A DNA stretch of 41,144 bases. Source: JBFWNZ01 sp050250795. Its GTDB lineage: Bacteria; Pseudomonadota; Alphaproteobacteria; UBA8366. The stretch lies in assembly GCA_050250795.1 (NCBI GenBank), contig JBFWNZ010000001.1, positions 1-41,144 on the forward strand. The letters are read 5' to 3'. Below, piece by piece: positions 1-7,742 of the stretch (position 1 is its first letter; the number at the start of each line of letters is the position of its first letter). The notes beneath the pieces are model-generated. The model saw only the letters and a list, made by a program, of their open reading frames with translations, was not told the DNA's origin and did no database searches. The position numbers and the translations under genes were made by a program.

Positions 1-1136
1 TCGACCAGTCCGGCCGCCGTCATGCCCAGCACATCCACCGGCACCGCGCTGCCCGTCGTATCGGGCCGCAGGTGACGGCGCATCGCCTCGACAAGGTCGC
101 GGCGATGCGCCTTGTTCCGCATCGAGATGAAGTCGATCACGATCAGCCCGGTCAGGTTCCGCAGCACGATATGGCGTGCCGCCTCCTCCGCCGCCGTCCG
201 GTTGAGGGCGAATATCTGGGCGTCGGTGCGGCTCTGGCCGCGGCCGACGCCGCCGCGATCCGCCTCGCCCATGTTCACGTCGATGGCCGTCAGCGCCTCG
301 GTCTCGTCGAAGACCAGGGTTCCCCCGCCGGGAAGCGCGGCCCGGTGCGCAGCCGCCGCCTCGACCTGCTCTTCGACGCCATGCGCCTCGAACAGCGGGG
401 TCGCATCCGCATGCAGGGTCAAGGCGCCGGACAGGTCCGGCATCGTCTCCGATATCGTCGCGGCCAGCGCGGACACGACGCGCCGGTCGTCGCAGAGGAT
501 GCCGACCGCACCCTCCGCCTCGGCCCGGTCGCGCAGCACCCGCTCGGCCAGACCGGGCGCGGGCAGCAGAACGGCACCGGGTTTGACCGAAGCACCCTCG
601 GTGCGGATCGCTTCCCAAGCTGCGCGCAACCGGACCAGTTCCGCCGTCAGCACCGCTTCCTCGACGACCGCCGATGCCGGTCGCAACGTCAATCCGTCCT
701 CCGGCTCCGCATGCGCGGCAACCCAGGCTTCGAGCGCCTCACGCCGCTGGCCGCCCAGCCGGCGAGACAGCGTCACGCCCGCCCGGCCGGGCTGGATCGA
801 CAGATAGCGCCCGGACAGGACCGGCGATTGCGTCAGGCCCGGCCCCTTGCCGCCCGCGGCATCGCGCACGATCTGGACCGCCAGCCGCTTGCCCTGGTTC
901 AGCCCGCGGGCACGCGGGATGAGACCCGATTCGCCGCCGCCCAGATCGATGAAGGCCCCCGTCGCATCGACCCGCGCAACCCGCCCGGCCACCACCTCGC
1001 CGACCCGGCTCGGCCGCGACATGCGGTCGACCAGCAGCTCATACAGCGCCTGCCGGCGGCCGTCGCCGCGCAGGATGGCGACCCGCGTCTCACCGGGCGA
1101 AACCTCGATCAGGATGTCCTGTGTCGTGCCACTCAC
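1..1136 (-). CDS. rng: Ribonuclease E/G family protein, N-terminal part (runs off the window)
   Basis: Single-strand endoribonuclease of the RNase E/G family, which acts in rRNA and mRNA processing. About 378 residues are visible; the C-terminus lies beyond base 1. An S1-like RNA-binding segment sits near residues 30-100 (VGEVVAGRVARVDATGAFID). The two catalytic-site aspartates of the family are recognisable in AIDVNMG and IVIDFISM. The start is GTG at 1136, overlapping the maf stop (TGGTGAGT), so translation is probably coupled. The gene is last in the infA-maf-rng run. The visible part resembles the shorter RNase G-type core, but the missing end prevents deciding between RNase E and G. The family assignment is secure. 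Confidence 0.93.
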   Translation of the reverse strand, partial: MSGTTQDILIEVSPGETRVAILRGDGRRQALYELLVDRMSRPSRVGEVVAGRVARVDATGAFIDLGGGESGLIPRARGLNQGKRLAVQIVRDAAGGKGPGLTQSPVLSGRYLSIQPGRAGVTLSRRLGGQRREALEAWVAAHAEPEDGLTLRPASAVVEEAVLTAELVRLRAAWEAIRTEGASVKPGAVLLPAPGLAERVLRDRAEAEGAVGILCDDRRVVSALAATISETMPDLSGALTLHADATPLFEAHGVEEQVEAAAAHRAALPGGGTLVFDETEALTAIDVNMGEADRGGVGRGQSRTDAQIFALNRTAAEEAARHIVLRNLTGLIVIDFISMRNKAHRRDLVEAMRRHLRPDTTGSAVPVDVLGMTAAGLV

Positions 1137-1735
1137 CAGCAATACCCCGCCCCGCGAAGAAGTTGCGCCACCTCGAACAGCGGCAGGCCCACGACATTGC
1201 TGTAGGAGCCGTTGATATCGACCACGAACGCGGCCGCCCGCCCCTGCACCGCATAGCCGCCGGCCTTGCCGGCCCATTCGCCGCCGGCGAGATAGCCCTC
1301 GATCTCGGTCCGGTCCAGACGCTTTACGGTGACGGTCGTGCGGACCGTTCGTTGAAGAAGCCGCCCGCCGGGACACAGCAGCGCAACGCCGCCATAGACC
1401 CGGTGCCGCCGGCCGGAGAGCAGCGCAAGGCAGCGCCGTGCGGTCTCCGCGTCCTCGGCCTTGGGCAGGATGCGCCGGCCGCAGGCAACCACGGTATCCG
1501 CCGCCAGGATGAAGCTATCCGGATGGCGTCCGGCGACCGCCGCGGCCTTGGCAACGGCCAGCCTAGCCGCATGGGGGGCGGGCAATTCGTCCTTGGCCGG
1601 CGTCTCGTCGATATCGGCCGGATCGACGGCGTCGGGACGAATGCCGATCTGCGCCAGCAGATCGAGCCGGCGCGGCGAGGCGGAAGCCAGGATGAGGCGG
1701 CGATCGGTCGCCGCGGGGAGCGGCGCGTCGGACAT
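1133..1735 (-). CDS. maf: Maf family nucleoside triphosphate pyrophosphatase
   Basis: Hydrolyses non-canonical or methylated nucleoside triphosphates to the monophosphate and pyrophosphate (house-cleaning), and historically was called a septum-formation inhibitor. The 200 residues match the usual family length. Visible signatures are the N-terminal ILASASPRRLDLL, the middle ILAADTVVACG with its conserved Asp, and the C-terminal INGSYSNVVGLPLFE. The gene lies 11 bases downstream of infA and overlaps the GTG of the RNase gene by two bases. The infA-maf-rng order is common in alphaproteobacteria. Confidence 0.95.
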   Translation of the reverse strand: MSDAPLPAATDRRLILASASPRRLDLLAQIGIRPDAVDPADIDETPAKDELPAPHAARLAVAKAAAVAGRHPDSFILAADTVVACGRRILPKAEDAETARRCLALLSGRRHRVYGGVALLCPGGRLLQRTVRTTVTVKRLDRTEIEGYLAGGEWAGKAGGYAVQGRAAAFVVDINGSYSNVVGLPLFEVAQLLRGAGYCW

Positions 1736-1746
1736 CGCGGCGCCGC

Positions 1747-1965
1747 TTACTTGAACCGGTACGTAACCCGGCCCTTGGTCAGGTCGTATGGGGTGAGTTC
1801 GACCGTCACCCGGTCGCCCACAAGAACGCGGATGCGGTGCTTGCGCATGCGTCCGGAGGTATGCGCGAGAATTTCGTGCCCGTTATCCAGCGCCACGCGG
1901 AACATCGCATTCGGCAGCACTTCGCTCACCGTGCCTTCCGCCTCGATCAGTTCTTCCTTGGCCAT
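1747..1965 (-). CDS. infA: Translation initiation factor IF-1
   Basis: Seventy-two-residue S1/OB-fold protein that binds the ribosomal A site during initiation. It begins MAKEELIEAEGTVSEVLPNA and ends in KGRVTYRFK, the expected IF-1 pattern and length. A longer in-frame extension to 2064 exists, but the ATG at 1965 is preceded by a good Shine-Dalgarno (GGGAGAGGG) and gives the canonical protein. It is followed directly by maf and preceded by the phosphatase gene. Confidence 0.98.
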   Translation of the reverse strand: MAKEELIEAEGTVSEVLPNAMFRVALDNGHEILAHTSGRMRKHRIRVLVGDRVTVELTPYDLTKGRVTYRFK

Positions 1966-2068
1966 ACCCTCTCCCTGGCTTCCCGCGAGCCCGCAGCAGG
2001 ATGCGGAGCGCCGCTCGTATACGCAAGCATTCTGATACCCTTGTTCCGCCGCGTCCGCATCCATGCGG

Positions 2069-2509
2069 TCACGGTTTCGGCTGCGGCGGGAACCGCGCCA
2101 CGATCCGCCGCATCAGGTCGTCGCGAACCTGCCGGAAGGCGTCAATCTGAGCCTCGCGGCTGCCCTCGACGAAGGTGGGATCGAAGGTGTGCCAGAATTC
2201 GACCTCCACCGCCATAACCCGCGTAAGTTCCAGCGCACGATGATGCGCTTCGGGCGACAGGGTCACGATCAGGCCGAAACTGCTGTCCTCAAGATCGTCG
2301 AAGGTCTTGGGGCGGTGCCGCGAGACATCCAGCCCGATCTCGTCCATGACGAGCAACGTGAAGGGATGGATTTCGGCCCGCCGCAGCCCGACAGAATCGA
2401 CATAGATACGCCGCCCATGCAGGTGCTTGAGGATTGCCTCGGCCATCGGCGAACGGATCGCGTTGTGCGTGCAGGCGAACAGGACCGCATGGGGAAGATC
2501 GTCTCGCAT
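2069..2509 (-). CDS. Low-molecular-weight protein tyrosine phosphatase / arsenate-reductase fold protein
   Basis: The 146 residues have the N-terminal CX5R phosphate-binding loop, here ACTHNAIRSPMAEA, starting at about residue 12. This is the signature of LMW tyrosine phosphatases and thioredoxin-coupled arsenate reductases. A later DPTF segment may supply the general-acid Asp. The CTHNAIRS form lies between the classic phosphatase loop (CxGNICRS) and the arsenate reductase loop (CTGNSARS), so the substrate is uncertain. The gene lies 18 bases after the UPF0262 gene, in the conserved position upstream of infA. Confidence 0.85.
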   Translation of the reverse strand: MRDDLPHAVLFACTHNAIRSPMAEAILKHLHGRRIYVDSVGLRRAEIHPFTLLVMDEIGLDVSRHRPKTFDDLEDSSFGLIVTLSPEAHHRALELTRVMAVEVEFWHTFDPTFVEGSREAQIDAFRQVRDDLMRRIVARFPPQPKP

Positions 2510-2527
2510 CGCCGCCCGCGACCGCCA

Positions 2528-3025
2528 TCAGCCCCGGATATGCAGAACGCAGACGAGCGTGAAAAGACGCCGCGCGGTTTCGCTATCCACCTCGATCTTG
2601 CCGGCGAGACGTTCCATCAGGCGGTTCGAGCCCTCGTTGTGCAGGGCGCGCCGGGCCATGTCGAGGGTCTCGATCTGCGACGGCGACAGCCGCTTGATGG
2701 CGTCGTAATAGCTTTCGCATATCTGGAAGTAGTCGCGGATCGTCCGCCGGAACGGCGTCAGCGCAAGCACCACCGCGCGCAAGGGCGTGCCGTCGGCATC
2801 GCGGATGTCGAACACCAGCCGCCGCAAATCCTCCACGCGCAGATGCAGCGTATAAGGTCCGCTCCCGACGCCGAGCGGCACAAAGCGGTTGCGTTCCAGG
2901 ATGTCGTAGATCGCCACCGTACGCTCGTGCTCGACCTCGGGACTGCGCCGGACCAGCGTGCGCTCATCGAGCCGGATATCGACGATGCGCTCCGCCGAAT
3001 CGGGCCCGGAGGAGCGCGTCGACAT
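2528..3025 (-). CDS. UPF0262 family protein
   Basis: A 165-residue conserved alphaproteobacterial protein of unknown function. Recognisable family segments are RRSPEVEHERTVAIYDILE, LTPFRRTIRDYFQICESYYD and LHNEGSNRLMERLAGKIEVD. I start it at the ATG at 3025, which overlaps the hisD stop as TGATG. A longer frame to 3130 reads through hisD in another frame and adds low-complexity Arg-rich sequence unlike the family. Its fixed place after hisD suggests cotranscription with histidine synthesis, but no role is established. Confidence 0.88.
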   Translation of the reverse strand: MSTRSSGPDSAERIVDIRLDERTLVRRSPEVEHERTVAIYDILERNRFVPLGVGSGPYTLHLRVEDLRRLVFDIRDADGTPLRAVVLALTPFRRTIRDYFQICESYYDAIKRLSPSQIETLDMARRALHNEGSNRLMERLAGKIEVDSETARRLFTLVCVLHIRG

Positions 3026-4320
3026 CAGCCCAGCCGGACAGCGACCGAGAGCGCGTGCGCGCCTAACCCTTCGGCCTCGGCCAGCGCAACGGCGGCCGGC
3101 CCGATGCGGCCCAGCCCGGCCGGGTCGCAACCGACCAGCGTCGTCCGCTTCATGAAGTCGAGGACGCCGAGACCGGACGAGAACCGGGCGCTGCGCGAGG
3201 TCGGCAGGACGTGATTCGGCCCGGCGACGTAATCGCCGACCGCTTCGGGTGTGTGCCGTCCGAGGAAAATGGCACCGGCATGCCGGACCTTGGCCGCCAG
3301 CGCCGCCGGATCGGCGACCGCCAGTTCGAGATGCTCCGGCGCAATCCGGTCGGCCAGCGCCGCGGCGGCACCCAGATCGGGGACCAGGATGATGGCGCCA
3401 TTATCCGCCCAGCTGACGGCCGCGATCTCCTTGCGGTCGAGCCGCGCCAGGGTCTGATCCACCGCGGCCTCGACCGCCGTGGCAAAAGCCTTGTCGTCGG
3501 TGATCAGGATGGACTGTGCCGCGGTGTCGTGCTCGGCCTGGGACAGAAGGTCCGCCGCGATCCAGTGCGGATCGTTCTCCGCATCCGCGATCACGAGGAT
3601 TTCCGAGGGCCCGGCGATCATATCGATGCCGACCCGCCCGAAGACACGGCGCTTCGCCGCCGCGACATAGGCATTGCCCGGCCCCACGATCTTGTCCACC
3701 GGCGCGACGGTCGCGGTACCGTAGGCCAGCGCCCCCACCGCCTGCGCGCCGCCGATGCGATAGATCTCGCGCACGCCGGCGATCCGGGCCGCAGCAAGCA
3801 CCAGCGGATTGACCCGGCCGCCCGGCGTCGGCACCACCATCGCCAGACGCGGCACCCCGGCCACGCGGGCCGGAATCGCATTCATCAACACCGAGCTGGG
3901 ATAGGCGGCCGTGCCGCCCGGCACATAGAGGCCGACCGCGTCGAGCGGCGTCCAGCGCATGCCGAGATGGATGCCGTCGGCATCCGTATAGGAAAAGTCC
4001 TGGGGAAACTGCCGGCGATGGAACGCTTCGATCCGGTCGGCCGCTTTCTGCAAAGCCGCCAGCGTTTCAAGATCGCAGGCCCCTGTTGCCCCCTCGACCT
4101 CGCCGTCGGAGAAGCGCAGCGTCTCGACCGTCAACTCGCGGCGGTCGAACCGGTTGGTGTACTCGACCACGGCCGCGTCGCCGCGGGCCTCGACATCCGC
4201 CAGGATGTCGCGAACCGTCGCATCGACATCCTCCTCGAATTCCCGCTTGGCCTCCAGAAACGCGGCGAAGGCTGCGGCAAAATCCGGTGCCGACGCATCC
4301 AGCCTACGCGGCATCCGCAA
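3025..4320 (-). CDS. hisD: Histidinol dehydrogenase
   Basis: Zinc enzyme that carries out the last two oxidations of histidine synthesis, L-histidinol to L-histidine with NAD+. The 431 residues match the usual length. Conserved segments include VGLYVPGGTAAYPSSVLMN, KIVGPGNAYVAAAK, the metal and active-site region SQAEHDTAAQ, IAPEHLEL and GPNHVLPTSRSARFSSGL. The reading frame overlaps hisG by 17 bases, implying translational coupling; an in-frame ATG two codons later (4314) is an alternative start. It is overlapped downstream by the UPF0262 ATG. Confidence 0.97.
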   Translation of the reverse strand: MRMPRRLDASAPDFAAAFAAFLEAKREFEEDVDATVRDILADVEARGDAAVVEYTNRFDRRELTVETLRFSDGEVEGATGACDLETLAALQKAADRIEAFHRRQFPQDFSYTDADGIHLGMRWTPLDAVGLYVPGGTAAYPSSVLMNAIPARVAGVPRLAMVVPTPGGRVNPLVLAAARIAGVREIYRIGGAQAVGALAYGTATVAPVDKIVGPGNAYVAAAKRRVFGRVGIDMIAGPSEILVIADAENDPHWIAADLLSQAEHDTAAQSILITDDKAFATAVEAAVDQTLARLDRKEIAAVSWADNGAIILVPDLGAAAALADRIAPEHLELAVADPAALAAKVRHAGAIFLGRHTPEAVGDYVAGPNHVLPTSRSARFSSGLGVLDFMKRTTLVGCDPAGLGRIGPAAVALAEAEGLGAHALSVAVRLG

Positions 4321-4975
4321 CCTCGCGGAACCGGTCGATCCAGCCCCCGATCTCGTCGGGCCGCGTCTTGAATGCGGTGCGATTGACGATCAGCCGGCTG
4401 GACACCTCGGCAATGGTCTCGACCTCGACCAGCCCGTTCTCGGCCAGGGTGCGCCCCGTGGATACGAGATCCACGATCCGGCGGCAGAGCCCAAGCGTCG
4501 GCGCCAGTTCCATCGCACCGTTCAGCTTGATGCATTCCACCTGAACGCCGCGGGCGGCGAAATGGCGGCGCGTCACGCCCGGATACTTCGTCGCCACGCG
4601 GATATGGCTCCAGCGGCTCGGATCGTCCGTCTGCGACAGTTCCTTCGGCGCGGCAACCGCCAGCCGGCAGCGCCCGATCTTGAGATCGACCGGCGCATAA
4701 AGCTCGGGATAGTCGAATTCCATCAGCACGTCGCGGCCGGCCACGCCGATATGCGCCGCGCCGAAGGCGACGAAGGTCGCCGCGTCGAAGCTGCGCACGC
4801 GGATGACGGAGATATGCGGATGGTTGGTCGCAAAGCGAAGCTGGCGTGAATCCGGATCGTCGAACGCAGGCTCGGGCTCGATACCGGCCTTGCGGACAAT
4901 CGGCATCACCTCGCGCAGGATACGACCCCGCGGCAAGGCCAGAATCAGCGGCTCATTGGGGCTGACGGCACCCAT
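4304..4975 (-). CDS. hisG: ATP phosphoribosyltransferase, short form (HisG-S)
   Basis: Catalyses the first step of histidine synthesis, joining ATP and PRPP to give phosphoribosyl-ATP. It has 223 residues and lacks the C-terminal regulatory domain of long HisG, so by family knowledge it should need HisZ, which is not in this window. Signatures are LILALPRGRILREVMPI, GVAGRDVLMEF, RVATKYPGVTRRHF and the PRPP-loop region DLVSTGRTLAENGLVE. A GGGAG motif lies about ten bases upstream of the ATG at 4975. It forms an operon with hisD. Confidence 0.95.
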   Translation of the reverse strand: MGAVSPNEPLILALPRGRILREVMPIVRKAGIEPEPAFDDPDSRQLRFATNHPHISVIRVRSFDAATFVAFGAAHIGVAGRDVLMEFDYPELYAPVDLKIGRCRLAVAAPKELSQTDDPSRWSHIRVATKYPGVTRRHFAARGVQVECIKLNGAMELAPTLGLCRRIVDLVSTGRTLAENGLVEVETIAEVSSRLIVNRTAFKTRPDEIGGWIDRFREVADAA

Positions 4976-5082
4976 CCCAAACGCTCCCGATCAAATCGCG
5001 CGCCCTTATGACACAGGAGCCGGGATTTGGCCATCGCGCGGCAGCGCCGCACGTCCGATCCGGAAACAGCCCTAGCCCGATA

Positions 5083-5247
5083 TCAACCCTGGCGCCACAC
5101 GCTGGTGGCCTTGCAGCGCTTGCACACCCGCTCGCCGGCCCACTCGCTCTCGAACCGGTCCCCGCACATCAGGCACTTCCTGTGGCGATGGATATGCACC
5201 TGCTTGGGCTTGAATGTCTTTCGTGCCGTCGCGTTTCTTCCACTCAT
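5083..5247 (-). CDS. Small zinc-ribbon-like protein (54 aa)
   Basis: A short frame reads MSGRNATARKTFKPKQ, then KCLMCGDRFESEWAGERVC and KRC before the stop. Four cysteines in two CxxC pairs (CLMC near residue 25 and CKRC near residue 42) form a compact putative zinc knuckle with a basic N-terminus. I recall similar tiny proteins in alphaproteobacteria but know no function. The start could also be the in-frame ATG at 5256 (three more residues); neither has a strong Shine-Dalgarno. It reads in the same direction as hisG, 107 bases upstream. The Cys spacing and composition argue for a real gene. Confidence 0.72.
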   Translation of the reverse strand: MSGRNATARKTFKPKQVHIHRHRKCLMCGDRFESEWAGERVCKRCKATSVWRQG

Positions 5248-5372
5248 GTCGCACATATGGGGAACGAAGCCCGAAAATCAAGGATTGGGCCGTGAGCGGG
5301 CACGCGGCTGTAGACGCGTCGCAGAACCCGGGCGATGCTGTGCGGAAGAAGAGCAACGGGAGGATTTCCGGG

Positions 5373-6332
5373 ATGGATTTCGGCTTCAGCGTGCCGACGC
5401 GCGGCCCCCAGGCGACGCGCGAGGCCATCGCCGCCTTGGCCCAGGCCGGCGAGAAGCAGGGCTATGCCTATGTCAACGTCAACGACCATATCGTCGTCCC
5501 CAAGACCATCGGATCGACCTATCCCTACTCGGAAAAGGGCGACTGGCCGGGCGGGCGGTTCGGCGAGGCGCTCGAGCAGTTGACGGAGCTGGCGTTTCTT
5601 GCCGCAGTGACCGAGCGTATCCGCCTGCTCACCGCCGTCATGGTGGTGCCGCACCGCAGCCCGGTCCATTGCGCCAAGATTCTGACGACCATCGACGTCC
5701 TGTCCGAAGGCCGGCTGACGGTCGGCTGCGGTGCCGGCTGGATGAAGGAGGAGTTCGAGGCCCTGCAGGTTCCGCCCTTCGAGGCGCGGGGCCGGGTGGT
5801 CGACGAATATCTGACCGTCTTCAAGAAGATGTGGACCGAGCCCGCGCCGACGGTGGAGGGCGAGTTCGTCTGCTTCGCCAATGTGTCGGTGCTGCCGCTG
5901 CCGGTGCAGAAGCCGCACCCGCCGCTGTGGATCGGCGGCGAAAGCCTGTCGGCGCTGAAGCGTGCCGTGCGGCTGGGCGAGGCCTGGTTCCCCATCGGCA
6001 ACAATCCGAAATTCCCGATGGAGACGGCGGCCCAATATGCGGCGCGGCTGGAGATCCTCAAGCGGTTGCTGGGCGAGGCCGGGCGCGATCCGGCGACCCT
6101 GACGCTCGCCTATGCTGCGCAATGGAGCAAGCTTGGCGAGGAGGTCAAGACGGCCGAAGGCGGGCGGCGCCTGTTCACCGGCAGCGCCGAAGCCATCCTC
6201 GACGATATCGGCCGCTTCGGCGAGTTGGGCGTGCGGCACCTGCTGCTGAACTTCCAGTCCCGCGACCTGTCCGAAACCCTCGACAAGATGCAGGCCTTCA
6301 CCGATCAGGTGATGTCCAAGGCCGCGGCATAG
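5373..6332 (+). CDS. LLM-class (luciferase-like) flavin-dependent oxidoreductase, copy 1
   Basis: TIM-barrel flavoprotein of the bacterial luciferase superfamily, dependent on F420 or FMN, 319 residues. Family features are the N-terminal MDFGFSVPTRGP, the YVNVNDHIVVP segment, RIRLLTAVMVVPHRSPVHCA and GRLTVGCGAGWMKEEFEALQ, followed by PPLWIGGES. The ATG at 5373 follows GGGAGGA; the frame is open further upstream, but that part is not family-like. The substrate is unknown. With the next gene it forms a plus-strand pair inside an otherwise minus-strand housekeeping cluster, so it is probably an insertion in that cluster. Confidence 0.88.
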   Translation: MDFGFSVPTRGPQATREAIAALAQAGEKQGYAYVNVNDHIVVPKTIGSTYPYSEKGDWPGGRFGEALEQLTELAFLAAVTERIRLLTAVMVVPHRSPVHCAKILTTIDVLSEGRLTVGCGAGWMKEEFEALQVPPFEARGRVVDEYLTVFKKMWTEPAPTVEGEFVCFANVSVLPLPVQKPHPPLWIGGESLSALKRAVRLGEAWFPIGNNPKFPMETAAQYAARLEILKRLLGEAGRDPATLTLAYAAQWSKLGEEVKTAEGGRRLFTGSAEAILDDIGRFGELGVRHLLLNFQSRDLSETLDKMQAFTDQVMSKAAA

Positions 6333-6343
6333 GAGGCTTCACC

Positions 6344-7303
6344 ATGCAGTTCGGATTCCGCATCCCGATCCGCGGGCCTCTCGCCAACCGCGCCGACATC
6401 GCCGCCGTCGCGAGGGCCGGCGACCGGCTGGGCTACAAGCTGGTCACAGTCAGCGACCATATCGTCGTGCCGCAATCCATCGCCTCCACATACCCCTATT
6501 CCGAGACCGGCGAGTGGCCGGGCAGCACTTTCGACGAATCCATCGAACAGCTGACCCTGCTCGCCTTTCTGGCGGGGGTGACGGAAACCGTGCGCCTCGT
6601 CCCGGCCGTGATGGTGGTGCCGCATCGCAGCCCGCTGCATTGCGCCAAGGCGCTGACCACCATCGACCTGCTGTCCAAAGGGCGGCTGACGGTCGGCTGC
6701 GGCGCCGGCTGGATGCGCGAGGAGTTCGAGGTGCTGGGCGTGCCGACCTATGACGACCGCGGCACCCTGGTCGACGAGTATCTGAACGCCTTCAAGAAAG
6801 TCTGGACCGAGGACACGCCGACCGTCGAGGGCAAGTATGTCCGCTTCTCCGGCGTCTCCGTCCTGCCGCATCCGGTGCAAAAGCCGCACCCGCCGCTGTG
6901 GATCGGCGGCGAGAGCGGCCCCGCGCTGCGCCGCGCGGCACGCCTCGGCGACGGCTGGTTCCCGATCGGAAACAATCCGAAATTCCGGCTGGAGACGCCG
7001 GACCTGTATCGCGCCCGCCGCGACACGCTGTTCGGATTGCTTGAGCAGGCAGGCCGCGACCCGAAGGACTTCACGCTCGCCATGTCGGCACAGTGGAGTA
7101 CCTACGGAAAGGAGCAGAAAGGACCGACCGGCGGACGGCGCATCTTCACCGGCAACGCCGATGACTTCCTTGAGGACACCGCAACCTTCGGCGATCTCGG
7201 CATCACCAGCGTCGTGATCAACTTCCAATACCCGACGCGCAGCGAGACGCTGGAGCGGATGCAGGCATTCGCCGAGGAGGTGATGGCGAAACTGCCGGGC
7301 TGA
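6344..7303 (+). CDS. LLM-class (luciferase-like) flavin-dependent oxidoreductase, copy 2
   Basis: A 319-residue paralogue of the preceding gene with the same length and motif order (MQFGFRIPIRGP, DHIVVPQSIASTYPYSE, GRLTVGCGAGWMREEFE, HPPLWIGGESGPA, WFPIGNNPKF). The Shine-Dalgarno AGGAGG at 6331-6336 begins within the stop codon of copy 1, so the two are surely cotranscribed. The high similarity along the whole length indicates tandem duplication. They may form a heteromeric or two-substrate oxidoreductase, but this is inference. The gene ends 7 bases before the stop of the convergent DUF2948 gene. Confidence 0.88.
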   Translation: MQFGFRIPIRGPLANRADIAAVARAGDRLGYKLVTVSDHIVVPQSIASTYPYSETGEWPGSTFDESIEQLTLLAFLAGVTETVRLVPAVMVVPHRSPLHCAKALTTIDLLSKGRLTVGCGAGWMREEFEVLGVPTYDDRGTLVDEYLNAFKKVWTEDTPTVEGKYVRFSGVSVLPHPVQKPHPPLWIGGESGPALRRAARLGDGWFPIGNNPKFRLETPDLYRARRDTLFGLLEQAGRDPKDFTLAMSAQWSTYGKEQKGPTGGRRIFTGNADDFLEDTATFGDLGITSVVINFQYPTRSETLERMQAFAEEVMAKLPG

Positions 7304-7310
7304 CGGCGGG

Positions 7311-7742
7311 TCAGTCCGGCGCGTGCTGCGGCCGGCGCAACGCCGGCCAGGGCTCGTCCATATCCTCCAGCACGCAGTCCAGCGCCGCCACCTCGAGCTG
7401 GATCGCCGCCCCCTCGGCGAAATGCAGAATCGCGGACCCCGCGTCGTGGGCGATGGCCAGCAACGACAGGACGCGTCCCGGCCGGCCGCGGTCGATGCCG
7501 CGGAAGCGCGCCTGCCCGACCCCCTCGAAGCGCAGGCCGGCATGCACGCGCTCGCCCTCTGCGGCGGAACCGGCCTCGGCTTCCCAGCGGAATCGATTGA
7601 CGGCGAGAACGAAGCGCTGCGCCTCGGGCAGATAGGCGATGTCGTGCACCGCGACCAGCGCATCCTGCACCAGCGCCGAGATGACCGCCAAGTCCTCGAC
7701 GTCCCTGGCGCGCAGGCGTAGCGGTGCCGGCGCGGCGTTCAT
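7311..7742 (-). CDS. DUF2948 family protein
   Basis: A 143-residue conserved alphaproteobacterial protein of unknown function. It shows the family's LRLRARDVEDLAVISALVQD start, the central FVLAVNRFRWE and the C-terminal LHFAEGAAIQLEVAALDCVL. It overlaps the murA stop (ATGA at 7739-7742) and usually sits between murA and hisG. Here the luciferase-like pair separates it from hisG. No signal peptide or membrane segment is evident. Confidence 0.85.
   Translation of the reverse strand: MNAAPAPLRLRARDVEDLAVISALVQDALVAVHDIAYLPEAQRFVLAVNRFRWEAEAGSAAEGERVHAGLRFEGVGQARFRGIDRGRPGRVLSLLAIAHDAGSAILHFAEGAAIQLEVAALDCVLEDMDEPWPALRRPQHAPD

Noticed and set aside
1747..2064. A 105-residue version of IF-1
   Set aside because: The extra N-terminal 33 residues lack family similarity, and the ATG at 1965 has a strong Shine-Dalgarno and gives the standard 72-residue protein.
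2528..3130. A 200-residue version of the UPF0262 protein
   Set aside because: The added residues are an alternative-frame reading of hisD, rich in Arg and Gly.
5027..7303. A 758-codon frame that appears to fuse both luciferase-like proteins
   Set aside because: Only the second half is family-like. The first half is an out-of-frame reading of copy 1, and each copy has its own start and Shine-Dalgarno.
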